Positions 33,626-43,966 are shown, counted from the first letter of the stretch. The stretch: DNA of 64,000 bases from Marinomonas lutimaris (GCF_019426345.1 NZ_JAHLLW010000011.1:29724-93723); one strand, 5' to 3'. The notes: generated by a model from the sequence alone, not told the origin. Made by a program: numbers and translations.

Positions 33626-33661
33626 TAGCACTTCTTAGTTTCTATACTGCCACAAACAATT

Positions 33662-33695
33662 CGTCTCGATTTTAGACTTTAAGCCGAGACGTTTT
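33662..33695 (+). terminator. terminator after the CBM48-like gene
   Basis: CGTCTCG and CGAGACG pair across a 16-nt loop and are followed by TTTT. Confidence 0.7.
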
Positions 33696-33846
33696 GCCTC
33701 TCTCTGCCTTGCTTTGAGGGATGTCTTATGCCCAATATTCCCACATTCAATCAGTAATACTCTTCGTACCATAACGTCATCTTTTTGCCCCAAAACCACT
33801 AATTCACGGATTCGAGCTGCAATTTATAGCCAAAATATGTACAATT

Positions 33847-33876
33847 GTTTTTATTAAACGCGCGTTTAATAAAAAC
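33847..33876. promoter_or_regulatory. perfect 30-bp palindrome upstream of betBA, likely BetI-type operator
   Basis: The core is ATTAAACGCGCGTTTAAT, flanked by a T5 and an A5 run and a final G/C pair, giving 15-bp arms with no spacer or mismatch. It is 56 bp upstream of the betB ATG, in the promoter zone. TetR-family repressors such as BetI use this kind of site. No betI gene is nearby. Confidence 0.72.
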
Positions 33877-33932
33877 TCAAATACCTCAATGACTCGAAAC
33901 AGAGCATTGAAACAGACATAAAGAGGCACATC

Positions 33933-35390
33933 ATGGCACATCAGCAGCAATACATTCATGGCCGCTACCATGCATCCACCAGCGGTGAACACTTTGAGAC
34001 AATCAACCCTGCGACAGGCGAAGTGATTGCAACAGTAGAACACGCAGGACAAGCTGAACTAGATGCTGCTGTAGAGTCTGCAAAACAAGGTCAAAAAGTG
34101 TGGGCCGCAATGAGCCCTGCTGAACGCGGACGCATCCTTAAAAAAGCCGCTGAGCTATTGCGTGAAAACAATGAAGAACTTGCACGTCTCGAAGTATTGG
34201 ACACAGGCAAGCCACTTCAAGAAGCCATTTGCGTAGACATTCAAACGGGCGCTGACGTGATCGAATATTACGCAGGCCTAACCGATAAAATCCAAGGCGA
34301 TTACCAAGACCTTGGCAATGGCAACTTCTTCTACACTCGTCGCGAGCCACTTGGTATTTGCGCTGGCATCGGCGCGTGGAACTACCCTATTCAAATCGCT
34401 ATGTGGAAATCTGGTCCTGCGCTGGCTGCGGGTAACGCGATGATCTTCAAACCATCAGAAGAAACACCACTTACTGCGCTTAAACTGGCTGAAATATACA
34501 CCCAAGCGGGCTTGCCTGATGGTGTTTTCAACGTCATTCAAGGGGACGGTCGCACAGGTCAAATGATCACCAATCACCCAGACATCGACAAAGTCTCTTT
34601 CACTGGTGAAGTGGGAACAGGCAAAAAAGTCATGGCCGCTTCTGCACAATCTTTGAAGCAGGTAACCATGGAACTTGGTGGTAAATCACCAATGATCATC
34701 TTCCCAGACATGCCTGTCGATCAGGCTGTTTCTGCGGCGATGCTAGCCAACTTCTACACACAAGGCGAAGTTTGCACCAACGGTACTCGTGTATTCGTTC
34801 ACGCTGACATGCTGGACGCGTTCACTAAAGAACTAAAAGAACGTACTGAAGCCATGATTATTGGTGATCCAATGGATATGAACACGCAAGTCGGCGCGTT
34901 GATTTCCAAAGACCACATGAAAAAAGTCTTGGGCTACATTCAAGCGGCGAAAGACGCTGGTGCGACCTTGTTATGCGGCGGTTACCAAGTTACTGAAAAC
35001 GGCTTAGACAAAGGTGCCTTTGTTGCTCCGACTGTCTTCACCGATTGCACCGACGACATGCCACAGGTACGTGATGAAATCTTCGGTCCAGTAATGTCTG
35101 TGCTTAGCTTCACCGACGAAGACGAAGTAATTGCTCGCGCTAACGACACCAAACTTGGTTTGGCCGCTGGCGTCTTCACCAAAGACTTTGCTCGCGCCCA
35201 TCGCGTTATTAGCCAAATGCAGGCTGGTATTTGCTGGATTAACGCATGGGGTTCTTCTCCTGCTGAAATGCCAGTGGGCGGTTACAAAGAGTCTGGTATC
35301 GGTCGTGAAAACGGCATCGAAACTTTGTACCACTACACACAAACCAAGAGTGTCTTTGTTGACCTAAACGACATTCAAAGCCCTTACTAA
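33933..35390 (+). CDS. betB: betaine-aldehyde dehydrogenase
   Basis: A 485-residue NAD(P)-dependent aldehyde dehydrogenase that turns betaine aldehyde into the osmoprotectant glycine betaine. It has [21 protein letters not shown] (about 136-156), the catalytic glutamate in TMELGGKSP (about 249-257), the catalytic cysteine in [13 protein letters not shown] (about 280-292) and FGPVMSV near 390, all as in BetB. It is first of betB-betA (35-bp gap), downstream of a perfect palindrome. The product should accumulate in the cytoplasm under salt stress. Confidence 0.95.
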   Translation: MAHQQQYIHGRYHASTSGEHFETINPATGEVIATVEHAGQAELDAAVESAKQGQKVWAAMSPAERGRILKKAAELLRENNEELARLEVLDTGKPLQEAICVDIQTGADVIEYYAGLTDKIQGDYQDLGNGNFFYTRREPLGICAGIGAWNYPIQIAMWKSGPALAAGNAMIFKPSEETPLTALKLAEIYTQAGLPDGVFNVIQGDGRTGQMITNHPDIDKVSFTGEVGTGKKVMAASAQSLKQVTMELGGKSPMIIFPDMPVDQAVSAAMLANFYTQGEVCTNGTRVFVHADMLDAFTKELKERTEAMIIGDPMDMNTQVGALISKDHMKKVLGYIQAAKDAGATLLCGGYQVTENGLDKGAFVAPTVFTDCTDDMPQVRDEIFGPVMSVLSFTDEDEVIARANDTKLGLAAGVFTKDFARAHRVISQMQAGICWINAWGSSPAEMPVGGYKESGIGRENGIETLYHYTQTKSVFVDLNDIQSPY

Positions 35391-35425
35391 GCGAAGCACT
35401 TAACTCTTAATAGATGAGACAAGTC

Positions 35426-37093
35426 ATGGCAAACGAAACGTACGATTACATTATCGTCGGTGCTGGCTCCGCAGGCTGTGTGCTGGCAGATCGACTGACA
35501 GAAAGTGGCGAACACAAGGTGTTGCTATTGGAAATGGGCGGCTCAGACAAGAGCGTCTTTATCCAAATGCCAACCGCCTTGTCTTACCCAATGAACACGA
35601 CAAAATACGCGTGGCAATTCCACACAGACAAAGAACCTGGTCTTGATGGCCGTGAAATGCATTGTCCACGCGGCAAAGTACTAGGCGGCTCATCGTCTAT
35701 TAACGGCATGGTTTATGTGCGTGGTCATGCGTGTGATTTCGACCAGTGGGAAGAAAACGGCGCCAAAGGTTGGAACTACCAAACTTGCCTGCCTTACTTT
35801 AAAAAAGCCGAAACATGGAAAGGCGGCGCGGACTTATACCGTGGCGGTGACGGTCCATTGTCGACCAACAACGGCAACGACATGACCTACAACCCGCTTT
35901 ACCAAGCCTTTATCGATGCAGGCGAAGAAGCCGGTTACGGCAAAACTGACGACTACAACGCGTTTCGTCAGGAAGGTTTTGGCCCAATGCACATGACAGT
36001 AAAAAATGGCGTACGTGCTTCTACGTCGAACGCTTATTTACGTCGTGCCATGCAACGCCCTAATCTAACGCTCAAAACCGGCGTGCTAAGCCATAAAGTA
36101 TTGTTCAGTGGCAAAACCGCCACAGGCATTGAGTTCAGCAAAAATGGCCAAACTCAACAAGTTACCGCCAACAAAGAAGTGATTCTATCGGCTGGCTCAG
36201 TTGGCTCACCTCAATTATTGCAACTGTCTGGAGTGGGCCCAAAAGACGTGCTCGAAAAAGCGGGCGTTCCTGTGCTTCACGAATTACCAGGCGTGGGTGA
36301 AAACCTGCAAGATCATTTGGAAGTCTACTTCCAGTACTACTGCAAGAAGCCTGTAACCTTGAACAGCAAACTTGGCTTAATCAGCAAAGGCTTGATCGGC
36401 ACACGTTGGATGCTATTTAAAACGGGCCTTGGCGCGACCAACCACTTTGAATCTTGCGGTTTCATTCGCTCTCGTGCGGGTCTTAAATGGCCAAACATTC
36501 AATATCACTTCTTGCCAGCGGCCATGCGTTACGATGGTCAAGCAGCAGTTGAAGGTCATGGATTCCAAGTACACGTTGGTCCAAACAAACCTGAAAGTCG
36601 CGGTAAATTGTGGATTGAATCTGCGAATCCTGCCGCGAAACCGCGCATCTTGTTTAACTACATCTCCACCGAACAAGACAAGCAAGACTGGCGCGATACG
36701 ATTCGCCTAACGCGTGAAGTGTTGCAACAATCAGCGCTAGACGATTATCGTGGCGATGAAATTCAGCCTGGCATGAATATCCAGAGCGACGAAGAAATCG
36801 ACCAATGGGTAAAAGAAAACGTGGAAAGTGCTTATCATCCATCTTGTACTTGTAAGATGGGCGATGAAAACGACCCAATGGCCGTGCTCAACGAACAATG
36901 CCAAGTGCGTGGTTTGCAAAATCTACGCGTGGTGGATTCGTCAATCTTCCCGACCATCACCAACGGCAACTTGAACGCACCCACTATCATGGTGGCCGAA
37001 AAAGCCGCCGACATGATTTTGGGCAAAGACGCCTTGCCAAGCCTAAACGCGCCCGTTTGGATTCACCCAGAGTTTGAAACCAAACAGCGTTAA
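35426..37093 (+). CDS. betA: choline dehydrogenase
   Basis: A 555-residue GMC-family flavoprotein that oxidises choline to betaine aldehyde at the inner membrane. The FAD motif [18 protein letters not shown] starts at about residue 6; the GMC signatures [20 protein letters not shown] (about 80-99) and [18 protein letters not shown] (about 253-270) are present, as is the active-site histidine in [11 protein letters not shown] (about 467). The ATG at 35426 gives the usual MANETYDYI start; an ATG 12 bases earlier is less likely. It is followed by a bidirectional terminator. Confidence 0.95.
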   Translation: MANETYDYIIVGAGSAGCVLADRLTESGEHKVLLLEMGGSDKSVFIQMPTALSYPMNTTKYAWQFHTDKEPGLDGREMHCPRGKVLGGSSSINGMVYVRGHACDFDQWEENGAKGWNYQTCLPYFKKAETWKGGADLYRGGDGPLSTNNGNDMTYNPLYQAFIDAGEEAGYGKTDDYNAFRQEGFGPMHMTVKNGVRASTSNAYLRRAMQRPNLTLKTGVLSHKVLFSGKTATGIEFSKNGQTQQVTANKEVILSAGSVGSPQLLQLSGVGPKDVLEKAGVPVLHELPGVGENLQDHLEVYFQYYCKKPVTLNSKLGLISKGLIGTRWMLFKTGLGATNHFESCGFIRSRAGLKWPNIQYHFLPAAMRYDGQAAVEGHGFQVHVGPNKPESRGKLWIESANPAAKPRILFNYISTEQDKQDWRDTIRLTREVLQQSALDDYRGDEIQPGMNIQSDEEIDQWVKENVESAYHPSCTCKMGDENDPMAVLNEQCQVRGLQNLRVVDSSIFPTITNGNLNAPTIMVAEKAADMILGKDALPSLNAPVWIHPEFETKQR

Positions 37094-37111
37094 TAAAAGG
37101 CAAAAAAGCTC

Positions 37112-37151
37112 ACAAAAAAACGCCTGCTGAATCCTAGTAGGCGTTTTTTTG
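37112..37151. terminator. bidirectional terminator between betA and cpdB
   Basis: AACGCCTGCT pairs with AGTAGGCGTT across a 7-nt loop, with a T-run after the stem on the plus strand and a matching A-run before it, so it can serve both convergent genes. Confidence 0.88.
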
Positions 37152-37209
37152 TTTAGGCGCTTCGTTCTATTTCAATAGCCGTTATTGCAACTCAGCTATT
37201 TCATCTGAG

Positions 37210-39144
37210 CTATTTAATTTGAAAGACAGCAAAACCATTTTCATCTAAAGACTGATACGTCATGTTTTTAGCCGCGGCTTCTTTTGCTTTTGGCGAGCTT
37301 GTAAACAAGACTTTTGCTTTGCCAAACTCGGTAAACGACCAATTGCCGTCAGCCGCTGGATTTATGGTTGTCTGGCTCAGTAGGTAATTTGCTACCACAT
37401 CACGGTTCTTATCTGGAGCATCAATCACGATGGTTTCGCCATTAAGGTTAGGGAAATGACCGCCGCCGCCAGCGCGATAGTTATTGGTTGCTACCAAAAA
37501 CTCATCTTTCATTCTTAATGGTTCGCCGTTAAACATCGCCTTGGTAATACGATGCGCGTCTTTATTCACCACTTCCCCATCTCCGTTGTAGCGAGCAGGC
37601 TGGGTGACATCGATCTTGTAAGAAATACCATCAATCACATCGAAGTTATAGGTTGGGAAAGACGCATTCACCAACTGTTGAGGCTCAGTTACATTAGGGT
37701 CGATCTGATTAAACTGCCCAGCAGCCGCTTCTAACCATTCCACCACTTGCGCACCAGTCAACTTCACCACTTTTAAATCGTTCGGATAAATGTACAAATC
37801 ACTGACGTTTTTCAGGGCGATATCGCCTTTTGGCACATCCGTGTAATAGTCTGGACCACCGCGACCACCAGCTTTAAATGGCGCTGCGGCAGACAATATC
37901 GGAAAACCTTCATAAGACGTACCACGAACAATGTTTTCCACATACCAAATCTGCGCATTGTTCACGATCTGAATGGATGGATCATCCTGCACGAGTGCAA
38001 AGAAGCTATTAATGTCTGCAGTGGATTCACCCACTTTGCGACGCATATAAGCCAAAGTACCTTCGTGTTCGGTTTTCACAGCGTCATTAATGCTCGCATC
38101 GGCTTCAACCAAAGCTACAGTAGTTCGGCCTTCACGGCGAGAGATGGCACGCACTTCGGCCTTGCCATCGGCAACTTTCCAACCATTACCCGCTGGCTCT
38201 AGTTTTAAATCAATCACCCCAAGGTGAGATCCCCAGAACCCAGGCATAGTGGCAGGCTTACCAAACACCGTGCCTTTTTCGCCATCCACACCTTCAAAAG
38301 CGTCTAATGCTTTGTCGCCAGGAAAAATGCGATGAGAGTGACCAAATAAAATCGCATCAATGCCGTCTACTTTTGCAAGATGATAAGACGCGTTTTCTTC
38401 GCCTTTCATGTAAGGCGAGTTCATCATGCCACTGTGTGGAATCGCAATAATCACATCCGCGCCTTTGGCTTTCATTTCAGGCACGTATTTATTAGCGGTT
38501 TCGATAATGTCTTTGGCAATAACTTTATGGGTTAAATTGTCTTTATCCCAGGTCATAATTTGCGGTGGTACAAAACCAATGTAACCGATTTTGACCGTTT
38601 GTTTTTTGCCGTCAGAATCGACGAAGGTTTTGTCTTTGATGATATAAGGTTGGAAGTAAGGCTGATCGTTAGACGCATCGTTATCGCCATCGTCCACATA
38701 GACATTCGAGTTAACGTAAGGGAAATTAGCGCCACTTAAACTCTTCATTAAAAAGTCTAAGCCATAGTTAAATTCGTGGTTACCGATATTACCCACATCG
38801 TAATCCAACAAATTCATCGCTTTAAACGCAGGATGCGTCTCACCAAAGCGCAGCACTCGACCTTTGGCAACATAATCGCCCAACGGCGTGCCCTGTAATA
38901 AGTCACCGTTATCTACCAACACAGAGTTCGTTACTTCCCCACGCGCCGCCTTGATCAAAGTCGCCACACGAGACAAACCCACCGCATCACTTTGCTTATC
39001 GCCGTAGTAATCGTAATCCACCAAATTCATGTGAATATCCGTAGTTTCCATGACCCGCAAGTCAATAGTAGAAGCCTGCGCCATCGCAGCAAACAACAAA
39101 GAAGAGGCGAAAATCGACGCACCCTTAGGAACAAAAAACGTCAT
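37210..39144 (-). CDS. cpdB: 2',3'-cyclic-nucleotide 2'-phosphodiesterase / 3'-nucleotidase
   Basis: A 644-residue periplasmic enzyme that hydrolyses 2',3'-cyclic nucleotides and 3'-nucleotides for nucleotide salvage. A signal peptide ends near FAAMAQAS. The metallophosphoesterase domain follows with ETTDIHMNLVDYDYY, LVDNGDLLQG, NIGNHEFNYG and LFGHSHRIFPG, which bind the two metals; the C-terminal 5'-nucleotidase domain (about 380-600) completes the family length. The ATG at 39144 has GGAG upstream; a longer ORF does not. It is convergent with betA. Confidence 0.93.
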   Translation of the reverse strand: MTFFVPKGASIFASSLLFAAMAQASTIDLRVMETTDIHMNLVDYDYYGDKQSDAVGLSRVATLIKAARGEVTNSVLVDNGDLLQGTPLGDYVAKGRVLRFGETHPAFKAMNLLDYDVGNIGNHEFNYGLDFLMKSLSGANFPYVNSNVYVDDGDNDASNDQPYFQPYIIKDKTFVDSDGKKQTVKIGYIGFVPPQIMTWDKDNLTHKVIAKDIIETANKYVPEMKAKGADVIIAIPHSGMMNSPYMKGEENASYHLAKVDGIDAILFGHSHRIFPGDKALDAFEGVDGEKGTVFGKPATMPGFWGSHLGVIDLKLEPAGNGWKVADGKAEVRAISRREGRTTVALVEADASINDAVKTEHEGTLAYMRRKVGESTADINSFFALVQDDPSIQIVNNAQIWYVENIVRGTSYEGFPILSAAAPFKAGGRGGPDYYTDVPKGDIALKNVSDLYIYPNDLKVVKLTGAQVVEWLEAAAGQFNQIDPNVTEPQQLVNASFPTYNFDVIDGISYKIDVTQPARYNGDGEVVNKDAHRITKAMFNGEPLRMKDEFLVATNNYRAGGGGHFPNLNGETIVIDAPDKNRDVVANYLLSQTTINPAADGNWSFTEFGKAKVLFTSSPKAKEAAAKNMTYQSLDENGFAVFQIK

Positions 39145-39287
39145 GAAAATACTCCATTCATACAATCATCTGCGTATCAAAATACTAACCAAAAAGTCAG
39201 TTTTCATATTAAGACGATTTTATGCGAAGTTCATGCCTTTTTTGTGACAGTTGTTTATCGATTTTGTGTGTATAAGAAGATCAAATA

Positions 39288-39432
39288 CGTCGGATTACGG
39301 TCGTGCCTCCCTCATCCGACCTACAAGGCTTAATGTATCCATACAATGAGAACCAAACGGCGTTTTGATGAGGTAGGCGTACTTTCCTTAAGTTAGGGAG
39401 TGAAGAGAAACGCCGTTTGATTCGAGTCTTGT
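39288..39432 (+). repeat. REP-like repeat unit, copy 1
   Basis: The unit starts CGTCGGATTACGGTCGTGCC, carries a GTCGGAT/ATCCGAC hairpin (39289-39320), then CTACAAGGCTTAATG and a second hairpin AAACGGCGTTT (39355-39365) with AAACGCCGTTT (39408-39418), and ends near CGAGTCTTGTGAG. Copy 2 follows after about 43 bp. The second hairpin may also act on transcription past the metallopeptidase gene. Confidence 0.7.
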
Positions 39433-39475
39433 GAGGACGTGAGATGTCGGCATGAAGGCGTGACTTACATCAACA

Positions 39476-39610
39476 CGTCGGATTACGGTCGTGCCTCTCT
39501 CATCCGACCTACAAGGCTTAATGCATTCATACAATGAGACCCAAAACGGCGTTTTGATGAGGTAGGCGTTAGTTTCGAAGAGAAACGCCGTTTGGTTTGA
39601 GTCATGTGAA
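39476..39610 (+). repeat. REP-like repeat unit, copy 2
   Basis: Nearly identical to copy 1 over its first 90 bp (a few substitutions), then a shorter loop between AAACGGCGTTT (39544-39554) and AAACGCCGTTT (39583-39593). It ends 12 bp from the stop of the metallopeptidase gene, where it could act as a terminator. Confidence 0.7.
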
Positions 39611-39621
39611 AAGACAAAGTG

Positions 39622-40299
39622 CTACCGCTTAAACCATCGCCAAACAAAGAGGACTTTAATCAAAGCAGCGGCCACGTAGGTCATGGCACAGGCGGTTAAG
39701 ATGCGTTTCACTTTGGGTAGGTCTTCCTGTGGGATGTAGTTGCCTTCTCTCAATATGGGTAGTGCTTTGTTGAAGCTGGCGTCCCATTCTTCCGGCAGTA
39801 TCGCCAGTTGCACGATAACCGCTAATAACCCAGATAGGCCAACCACCAGCGCGTGTAAAGGCACAGCATAGGGAATATGCAACAACAGGCTCAGCGCTGG
39901 CCAGCCGACTAATAAACCTGCGGTAATCTTTCTCGCGCCATGAGCAAAAGGTAAATAACGTGAGCTTAAATGAGAGATCTTTTGTTTCTTTTCATGAGCA
40001 ATGGCGTGTCCTACTTCATGAGCAGCCACGGCGACAGCAGTTAATGAGCGACCATTAAGTACACTCGGGCTAAGGCGAACCGCATGTTGTCCAAAGTCAA
40101 AATGGTCTTGGCCTTCTTGAGCCGCTTCTACTTTTACGCCATTCAGCTCAAAGCGTTTCACTAAGTGGGTCGCGAGTTCGCCACCTGTGCCCGCTAAATC
40201 GTCACGATCCGTGGCGTAGCGTTTTAAGGTAAATTTTACCCACGCGCTTGGCCCAACAAATAATAAAAGAGCAATGGCAATACCAATAATCCATAACAT
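39622..40299 (-). CDS. neutral zinc metallopeptidase (YugP-like)
   Basis: A 225-residue membrane metallopeptidase of the PF04298 type. The zinc motif HEVGHAIAHEKK (about 93-104) contains HEXXH. Hydrophobic segments lie at the N-terminus (about 2-20), after the active site (about 120-165) and at the C-terminus, placing it in the inner membrane. The conserved DRDDLAGTGGELATHLV region is also seen. Its physiological substrate is unknown. It stands alone, divergent from the DnaJ-related gene. Confidence 0.9.
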   Translation of the reverse strand: MLWIIGIAIALLLFVGPSAWVKFTLKRYATDRDDLAGTGGELATHLVKRFELNGVKVEAAQEGQDHFDFGQHAVRLSPSVLNGRSLTAVAVAAHEVGHAIAHEKKQKISHLSSRYLPFAHGARKITAGLLVGWPALSLLLHIPYAVPLHALVVGLSGLLAVIVQLAILPEEWDASFNKALPILREGNYIPQEDLPKVKRILTACAMTYVAAALIKVLFVWRWFKR

Positions 40300-40385
40300 A
40301 ACGTTGTCTTTCTACTATCCAAATTAACAAAAAATATCTGGCTCAACTTTGACCCTTTTTAGGTTCATCACATACACTGTAATAA

Positions 40386-40988
40386 ATGCCTAAAGTATAC
40401 GAGCTAGATATGAAAAATCCTTTAGTTGGTCCGATTCTCGCGATCCTAAAAAACCATCCAAATGGTATGAGTGAGTTTGACATACTAAAAGCGTTAAAAG
40501 ATCAGCTACCAGAATTTAGCAAGCTCGCCGATGATGCGAATTTGCAGCTGTTTCGTCAGCACTTTCTTATCATGAATGCCTTATATCAGTTACAAAGCAG
40601 TCTTTGGCAAGAAGAAAACCTGATGTTAAACATCAGTGCACTTCGAATCCACCTACTTAGCGCATCAGAAATCCAATTGTCTGCCAGTACCAGTTTAAAC
40701 GACAGCGTAGACGCAAAGTTAGCTGCTTACTATTTAGACTGGGAGGAGTACGAAAAAACCGATGAAGATGAAGTTTCTCGCCTTCTCAATAGCTTCTACA
40801 AAGGCATTAGTTTACCTGGTAACCGAGACTCTGCACTCAAAACCCTACAAATCGACAGCAGTAACCCAACCAAAGCAACGATAAAACAACAGTACCGCAA
40901 GCTGGCCCAAAAACATCATCCAGACAGAGGCGGCGACCAAGATGCGTTCATTGGACTCAGGCAAGCCTATGAATACCTAATGTTCTGA
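40386..40988 (+). CDS. DnaJ-related protein with C-terminal J domain
   Basis: A 200-residue protein with an N-terminal DNAJ-related domain (about 8-130: NPLVGPILAILKNHPNGMSEFDILKAL, LFRQHFLIMNALYQLQ) and a C-terminal J domain (about 145-200) with YRKLAQKHHPDRGG, so the HPD motif needed to stimulate DnaK is intact. It has no glycine/phenylalanine or zinc-finger region. It may target a specific client to DnaK. The ATG at 40386 is used; an ATG at 40410 is an alternative start. Confidence 0.88.
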   Translation: MPKVYELDMKNPLVGPILAILKNHPNGMSEFDILKALKDQLPEFSKLADDANLQLFRQHFLIMNALYQLQSSLWQEENLMLNISALRIHLLSASEIQLSASTSLNDSVDAKLAAYYLDWEEYEKTDEDEVSRLLNSFYKGISLPGNRDSALKTLQIDSSNPTKATIKQQYRKLAQKHHPDRGGDQDAFIGLRQAYEYLMF

Positions 40989-41133
40989 TCTCTAAGGCGT
41001 TGGCAAAGTGTAAAACTCTTCTTCTATCGTTGCTTTCGATTCTATAAAAACTCAAGATGAACCTCGCTCTTTATTTGTGGTCAAAACTCGACCTTTTATT
41101 ATTTTACCGATTCATTTTATAGAAACAGGGCTT

Positions 41134-42321
41134 ATGATTTTTTCTTCTTTTTTACGACACCTTTTACCCTCTAAAACACACCGCCGCTTCCTAATCCGCC
41201 CACTTTGTCTCATTTCTTTTACTCTGCTTAGTAGTTGCAGCGTTAACGAAATCGACAACTCCAATGACTTTGAAAACAATGGCCGAGACACCGCGGCACT
41301 AAAGCGTGACACCTTATATTTAAAGGAAAGTCTTCCACCTGGCCTGCCAATGCCAGATGCCAGTTTCGAAAGTGGCTTACAGCAACAACTAAAGTACTTG
41401 AACCGTATTGGCGATAAAGATTTCGTACTTGAAAATACACAAACCAGTGTGGCGGATTTGAAAATCGTTGCACAAGAAATTGGTAAATGGCTACACAATC
41501 CCGCACAGCAACCGCAATTAATTGCTCACCAATTAGCAGGGCAAGATCAAAGAGGCAACGTACAAATAACTGGCTACTATGTGCCTATTTTGCCAGTCCG
41601 ACACTTACCAGATGAAGTTTACCGCTATCCGCTTTACCGTAAACCAGCACAACGAAATGCCGACGGAAAATACCCGTCTCGTGAACAGATAGATTTTGAA
41701 AATGCACTGGCCGGACAAGGATTGGAAATCGCCTATACATCCAGTTTAGTCGACAATTTTTTCTTGCACGTACAAGGTTCCGGCGTGGTCGAGTATGAAA
41801 ATGGCGAACGCAAACTCTTATCTTGGGGCGGCGTTAACGGACATCCTTATCGAAGCTTAGGAAAAGTGCTTATTGAAAAAGGCGAGATTGACCGAGCCAA
41901 TATTTCGGCTCAAAGCATTCGCCAATGGCTAAGTGATCACCCAGATCGTAATCGTGAAATTCTATCTACCAACCCAAGTTATTTGTTTTTTAGCGAAGGC
42001 CCTCAAAATCCTGTTGGCGCAGCTAACGTACCATTAACACCTTTGTATTCTGCTGCAGTGGATCCAAAAGTCATTCCTCTTGGCTCTATTCTGTTGGCTC
42101 AAGTTCCTAAACTAGACGTTTATGGTAATTTAATCGGTCATGAGTTTCGTCTCTTGCTCGCCCAAGACAAAGGTGGCGCAATCAAAGGACCAGGGCATAT
42201 CGATTGGTACCAAGGCGTAGGCGAGGAAGCGCACATTCATGCTGGTCAGTTAAAGCATTTTGGCAAGATTTGGTTATTGCTTCCAAAAAATCCAACACCT
42301 GAAAAGCTGATCGCACGCTAA
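41134..42321 (+). CDS. mltA: membrane-bound lytic murein transglycosylase A
   Basis: A 395-residue outer-membrane lipoprotein that cleaves peptidoglycan glycan strands to 1,6-anhydro ends. The signal region ends in the lipobox LLSSCS. The MltA domain (about 130-300) has VQITGYYVP, FLHVQGSGVV and WGGVNGHPYRSLGK; the C-terminal 3D domain has LAQDKGGAIKGPGHIDWYQG with the catalytic aspartates. The ORF opens at 41077 (GTG), but 41134 (ATG) is the more natural lipoprotein start. It ends at a strong terminator shared with tonB. Confidence 0.93.
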   Translation: MIFSSFLRHLLPSKTHRRFLIRPLCLISFTLLSSCSVNEIDNSNDFENNGRDTAALKRDTLYLKESLPPGLPMPDASFESGLQQQLKYLNRIGDKDFVLENTQTSVADLKIVAQEIGKWLHNPAQQPQLIAHQLAGQDQRGNVQITGYYVPILPVRHLPDEVYRYPLYRKPAQRNADGKYPSREQIDFENALAGQGLEIAYTSSLVDNFFLHVQGSGVVEYENGERKLLSWGGVNGHPYRSLGKVLIEKGEIDRANISAQSIRQWLSDHPDRNREILSTNPSYLFFSEGPQNPVGAANVPLTPLYSAAVDPKVIPLGSILLAQVPKLDVYGNLIGHEFRLLLAQDKGGAIKGPGHIDWYQGVGEEAHIHAGQLKHFGKIWLLLPKNPTPEKLIAR

Positions 42322-42344
42322 CCTTATTTCCAACAATGAAACGA

Positions 42345-42379
42345 AAACGCCGCGCTTTGATATTCAAAGCGCGGCGTTT
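42345..42379. terminator. bidirectional terminator between mltA and tonB
   Basis: AAACGCCGCGCTTTGA and TCAAAGCGCGGCGTTT form a perfect 16-bp stem with a 3-nt loop, with T-rich sequence on the plus-strand side and a TTTTCGTTTC on the minus-strand side. Confidence 0.88.
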
Positions 42380-42418
42380 CTTTGTTATCCAGCTCTTGAT
42401 TTTATATTAGTTTGATCA

Positions 42419-43966
42419 TCACATAAGGTCACTTAGCTTAAAGGACACGGGTAAGTTGATCCGTAACTCAGTTTCCGCCATTTCCTTTGAAAATTTAGGC
42501 AAAGGCGTAGAACGCTTTATCATATCCAATACCGCATTATCCAAACGTTTATGACCTGAACTCTCGGTGATCTTTACGTCTGATACAGAACCATCCGCGT
42601 GAGCAACAAAAGACAAGGAAACAACGCCCTCTTCATTGCGGCGACGGGATGCTCTTGGATAACGTTTATTCTGAGCAAATATCGATGTTAACTGTGTAAA
42701 ATAGTTTGCCTTAGCGCCAGGATTACCGCCACTCGTTGCCGCGTTTGAGCTTCCTGTTGTTGCTTTTTGATTCGCCATTGATGGCGGTGCAACTTGTTTA
42801 GGAGCGGCTTTTACCACTGGCGCCGCTTTTTTCGGCTCTGGCTTGGGCTTGGGCTTTGGCTCAGGTTTCGATTTCGGTTTTGGCTCTGGTTTTGGCTCTG
42901 GTTTGGGTTTGGGCTCAGGCTTTTTAACTTCGATTGGTGATGTTTGCTTGATTTCAACAGGCTCTGGCTCTTTGATGATTTCTGGCTCAACAACTGGTTC
43001 TGGTTCAACCACAGGTTCAGGCTCAACCACAGGTTCTGGCTCAACCACAGGTTCTGGCTCAACCACAGGTTCTGGCTCAACCACAGGTTCTGGCTCAACC
43101 ACAGGTTCTGGCTCAACCACAGGTTCTGGCTCAACCACAGGTTCTGGCTCAACCACAGGTTCTGGCTCAACCACAGGTTCTGGCTCAACCACAGGTTCTG
43201 GCTCAACCACAGGTTCTGGCTCAACCACAGGTTCTGGCTCAACCACAGGTTCTGGCTCAACCACAGGTTCTGGCTCAACCACAGGTTCTGGCTCAACCAC
43301 AGGTTCTGGCTCAACCACAGGTTCTGGCTCAACCACAGGTTCTGGCTCAACCACAGGTTCTGGCTCAACCACAGGTTCTGGCTCAACCACAGGTTCTGGC
43401 TCAACCACAGGTTCTGGCTCAACCACAGGTTCTGGCTCAACCACAGGTTCTGGCTCAACCACAGGTTCTGGCTCAACCACAGGTTCTGGCTCAACCACAG
43501 GTTCTGGCTCAACCACAGGTTCTGGCTCAACCACAGGTTCTGGCTCAACCACAGGTTCTGGCTCAACCACAGGTTCTGGCTCAACCACAGGTTCTGGCTC
43601 AACCACAGGTTCTGGCTCAACCACAGGTTCTGGCTCAACCACAGGTTCTGGCTCAACCACAGGTTCTGGCTCAACCACAGGTTCTGGCTCAACCACAGGT
43701 TCTGGCTCGACTTCTGGTTCTACTTCTTCTTGAACCTCTTCAATCGGCTCTTCTACTGCTTCCTCAACCTCTTTTACTTCTTCTTGAGCAGCTGTATTTT
43801 GTGCCGCAGCACCAAGATCACCAACCATTCCCAAATCGAATTCAATACCTTGACTACCAGCAGCCTGACTACCTGCTGTAGGGGAATAAAATACAGCATA
43901 GAAAGCGCCAGCGTGAACAGAGAGAGCCAGACCACCAGCAATAATCCAATGACGCTTGGAAATCAT
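42419..43966 (-). CDS. tonB: TonB-like energy transducer with an extremely long PVVEPE repeat
   Basis: A 515-residue periplasm-spanning protein. A short cytoplasmic start and one transmembrane helix (about 7-25) are followed by an acidic stretch ([13 protein letters not shown]), about 234 residues of hexapeptide PVVEPE (residues about 90-323), a lysine/proline-rich segment ([12 protein letters not shown] type, about 345-385) and a C-terminal TonB domain (about 425-515; [38 protein letters not shown]). It transmits energy from ExbB/ExbD to outer-membrane receptors. Typical TonBs have a proline-rich region of only about 70 residues. The start overlaps exbD by 4 nt. Confidence 0.93.
   Translation of the reverse strand: MISKRHWIIAGGLALSVHAGAFYAVFYSPTAGSQAAGSQGIEFDLGMVGDLGAAAQNTAAQEEVKEVEEAVEEPIEEVQEEVEPEVEPEPVVEPEPVVEPEPVVEPEPVVEPEPVVEPEPVVEPEPVVEPEPVVEPEPVVEPEPVVEPEPVVEPEPVVEPEPVVEPEPVVEPEPVVEPEPVVEPEPVVEPEPVVEPEPVVEPEPVVEPEPVVEPEPVVEPEPVVEPEPVVEPEPVVEPEPVVEPEPVVEPEPVVEPEPVVEPEPVVEPEPVVEPEPVVEPEPVVEPEPVVEPEPVVEPEPVVEPEPVVEPEPVVEPEPVVEPEPVVEPEIIKEPEPVEIKQTSPIEVKKPEPKPKPEPKPEPKPKSKPEPKPKPKPEPKKAAPVVKAAPKQVAPPSMANQKATTGSSNAATSGGNPGAKANYFTQLTSIFAQNKRYPRASRRRNEEGVVSLSFVAHADGSVSDVKITESSGHKRLDNAVLDMIKRSTPLPKFSKEMAETELRINLPVSFKLSDLM
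42996..43715 (+). repeat. tandem repeat of 18 bp inside tonB (39 units plus a degenerate one)
   Basis: Unit GGTTCTGGCTCAACCACA on the plus strand, encoding PVVEPE on the minus strand. Units run from 42996 to 43697 (702 bp, 39 units); the first two differ slightly, and 43032-43697 (37 units) look identical by eye. A diverged unit follows to 43715. Such near-perfect identity suggests recent expansion and likely copy-number variation. It is a coding minisatellite, not a CRISPR. Confidence 0.95.

Larger units (their letters stand above)
39145..39621. other. repeat-rich intergenic region
   Basis: This 477-bp spacer between cpdB and the metallopeptidase gene (both minus strand) has no credible gene. 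Most of it is two tandem copies of an about 135-bp REP-like unit, annotated separately. Confidence 0.7.

Noticed and set aside
42996..43715. CRISPR-like array
   Set aside because: The repeats are contiguous 18-bp units without spacers and lie in frame inside tonB; this is a coding minisatellite.
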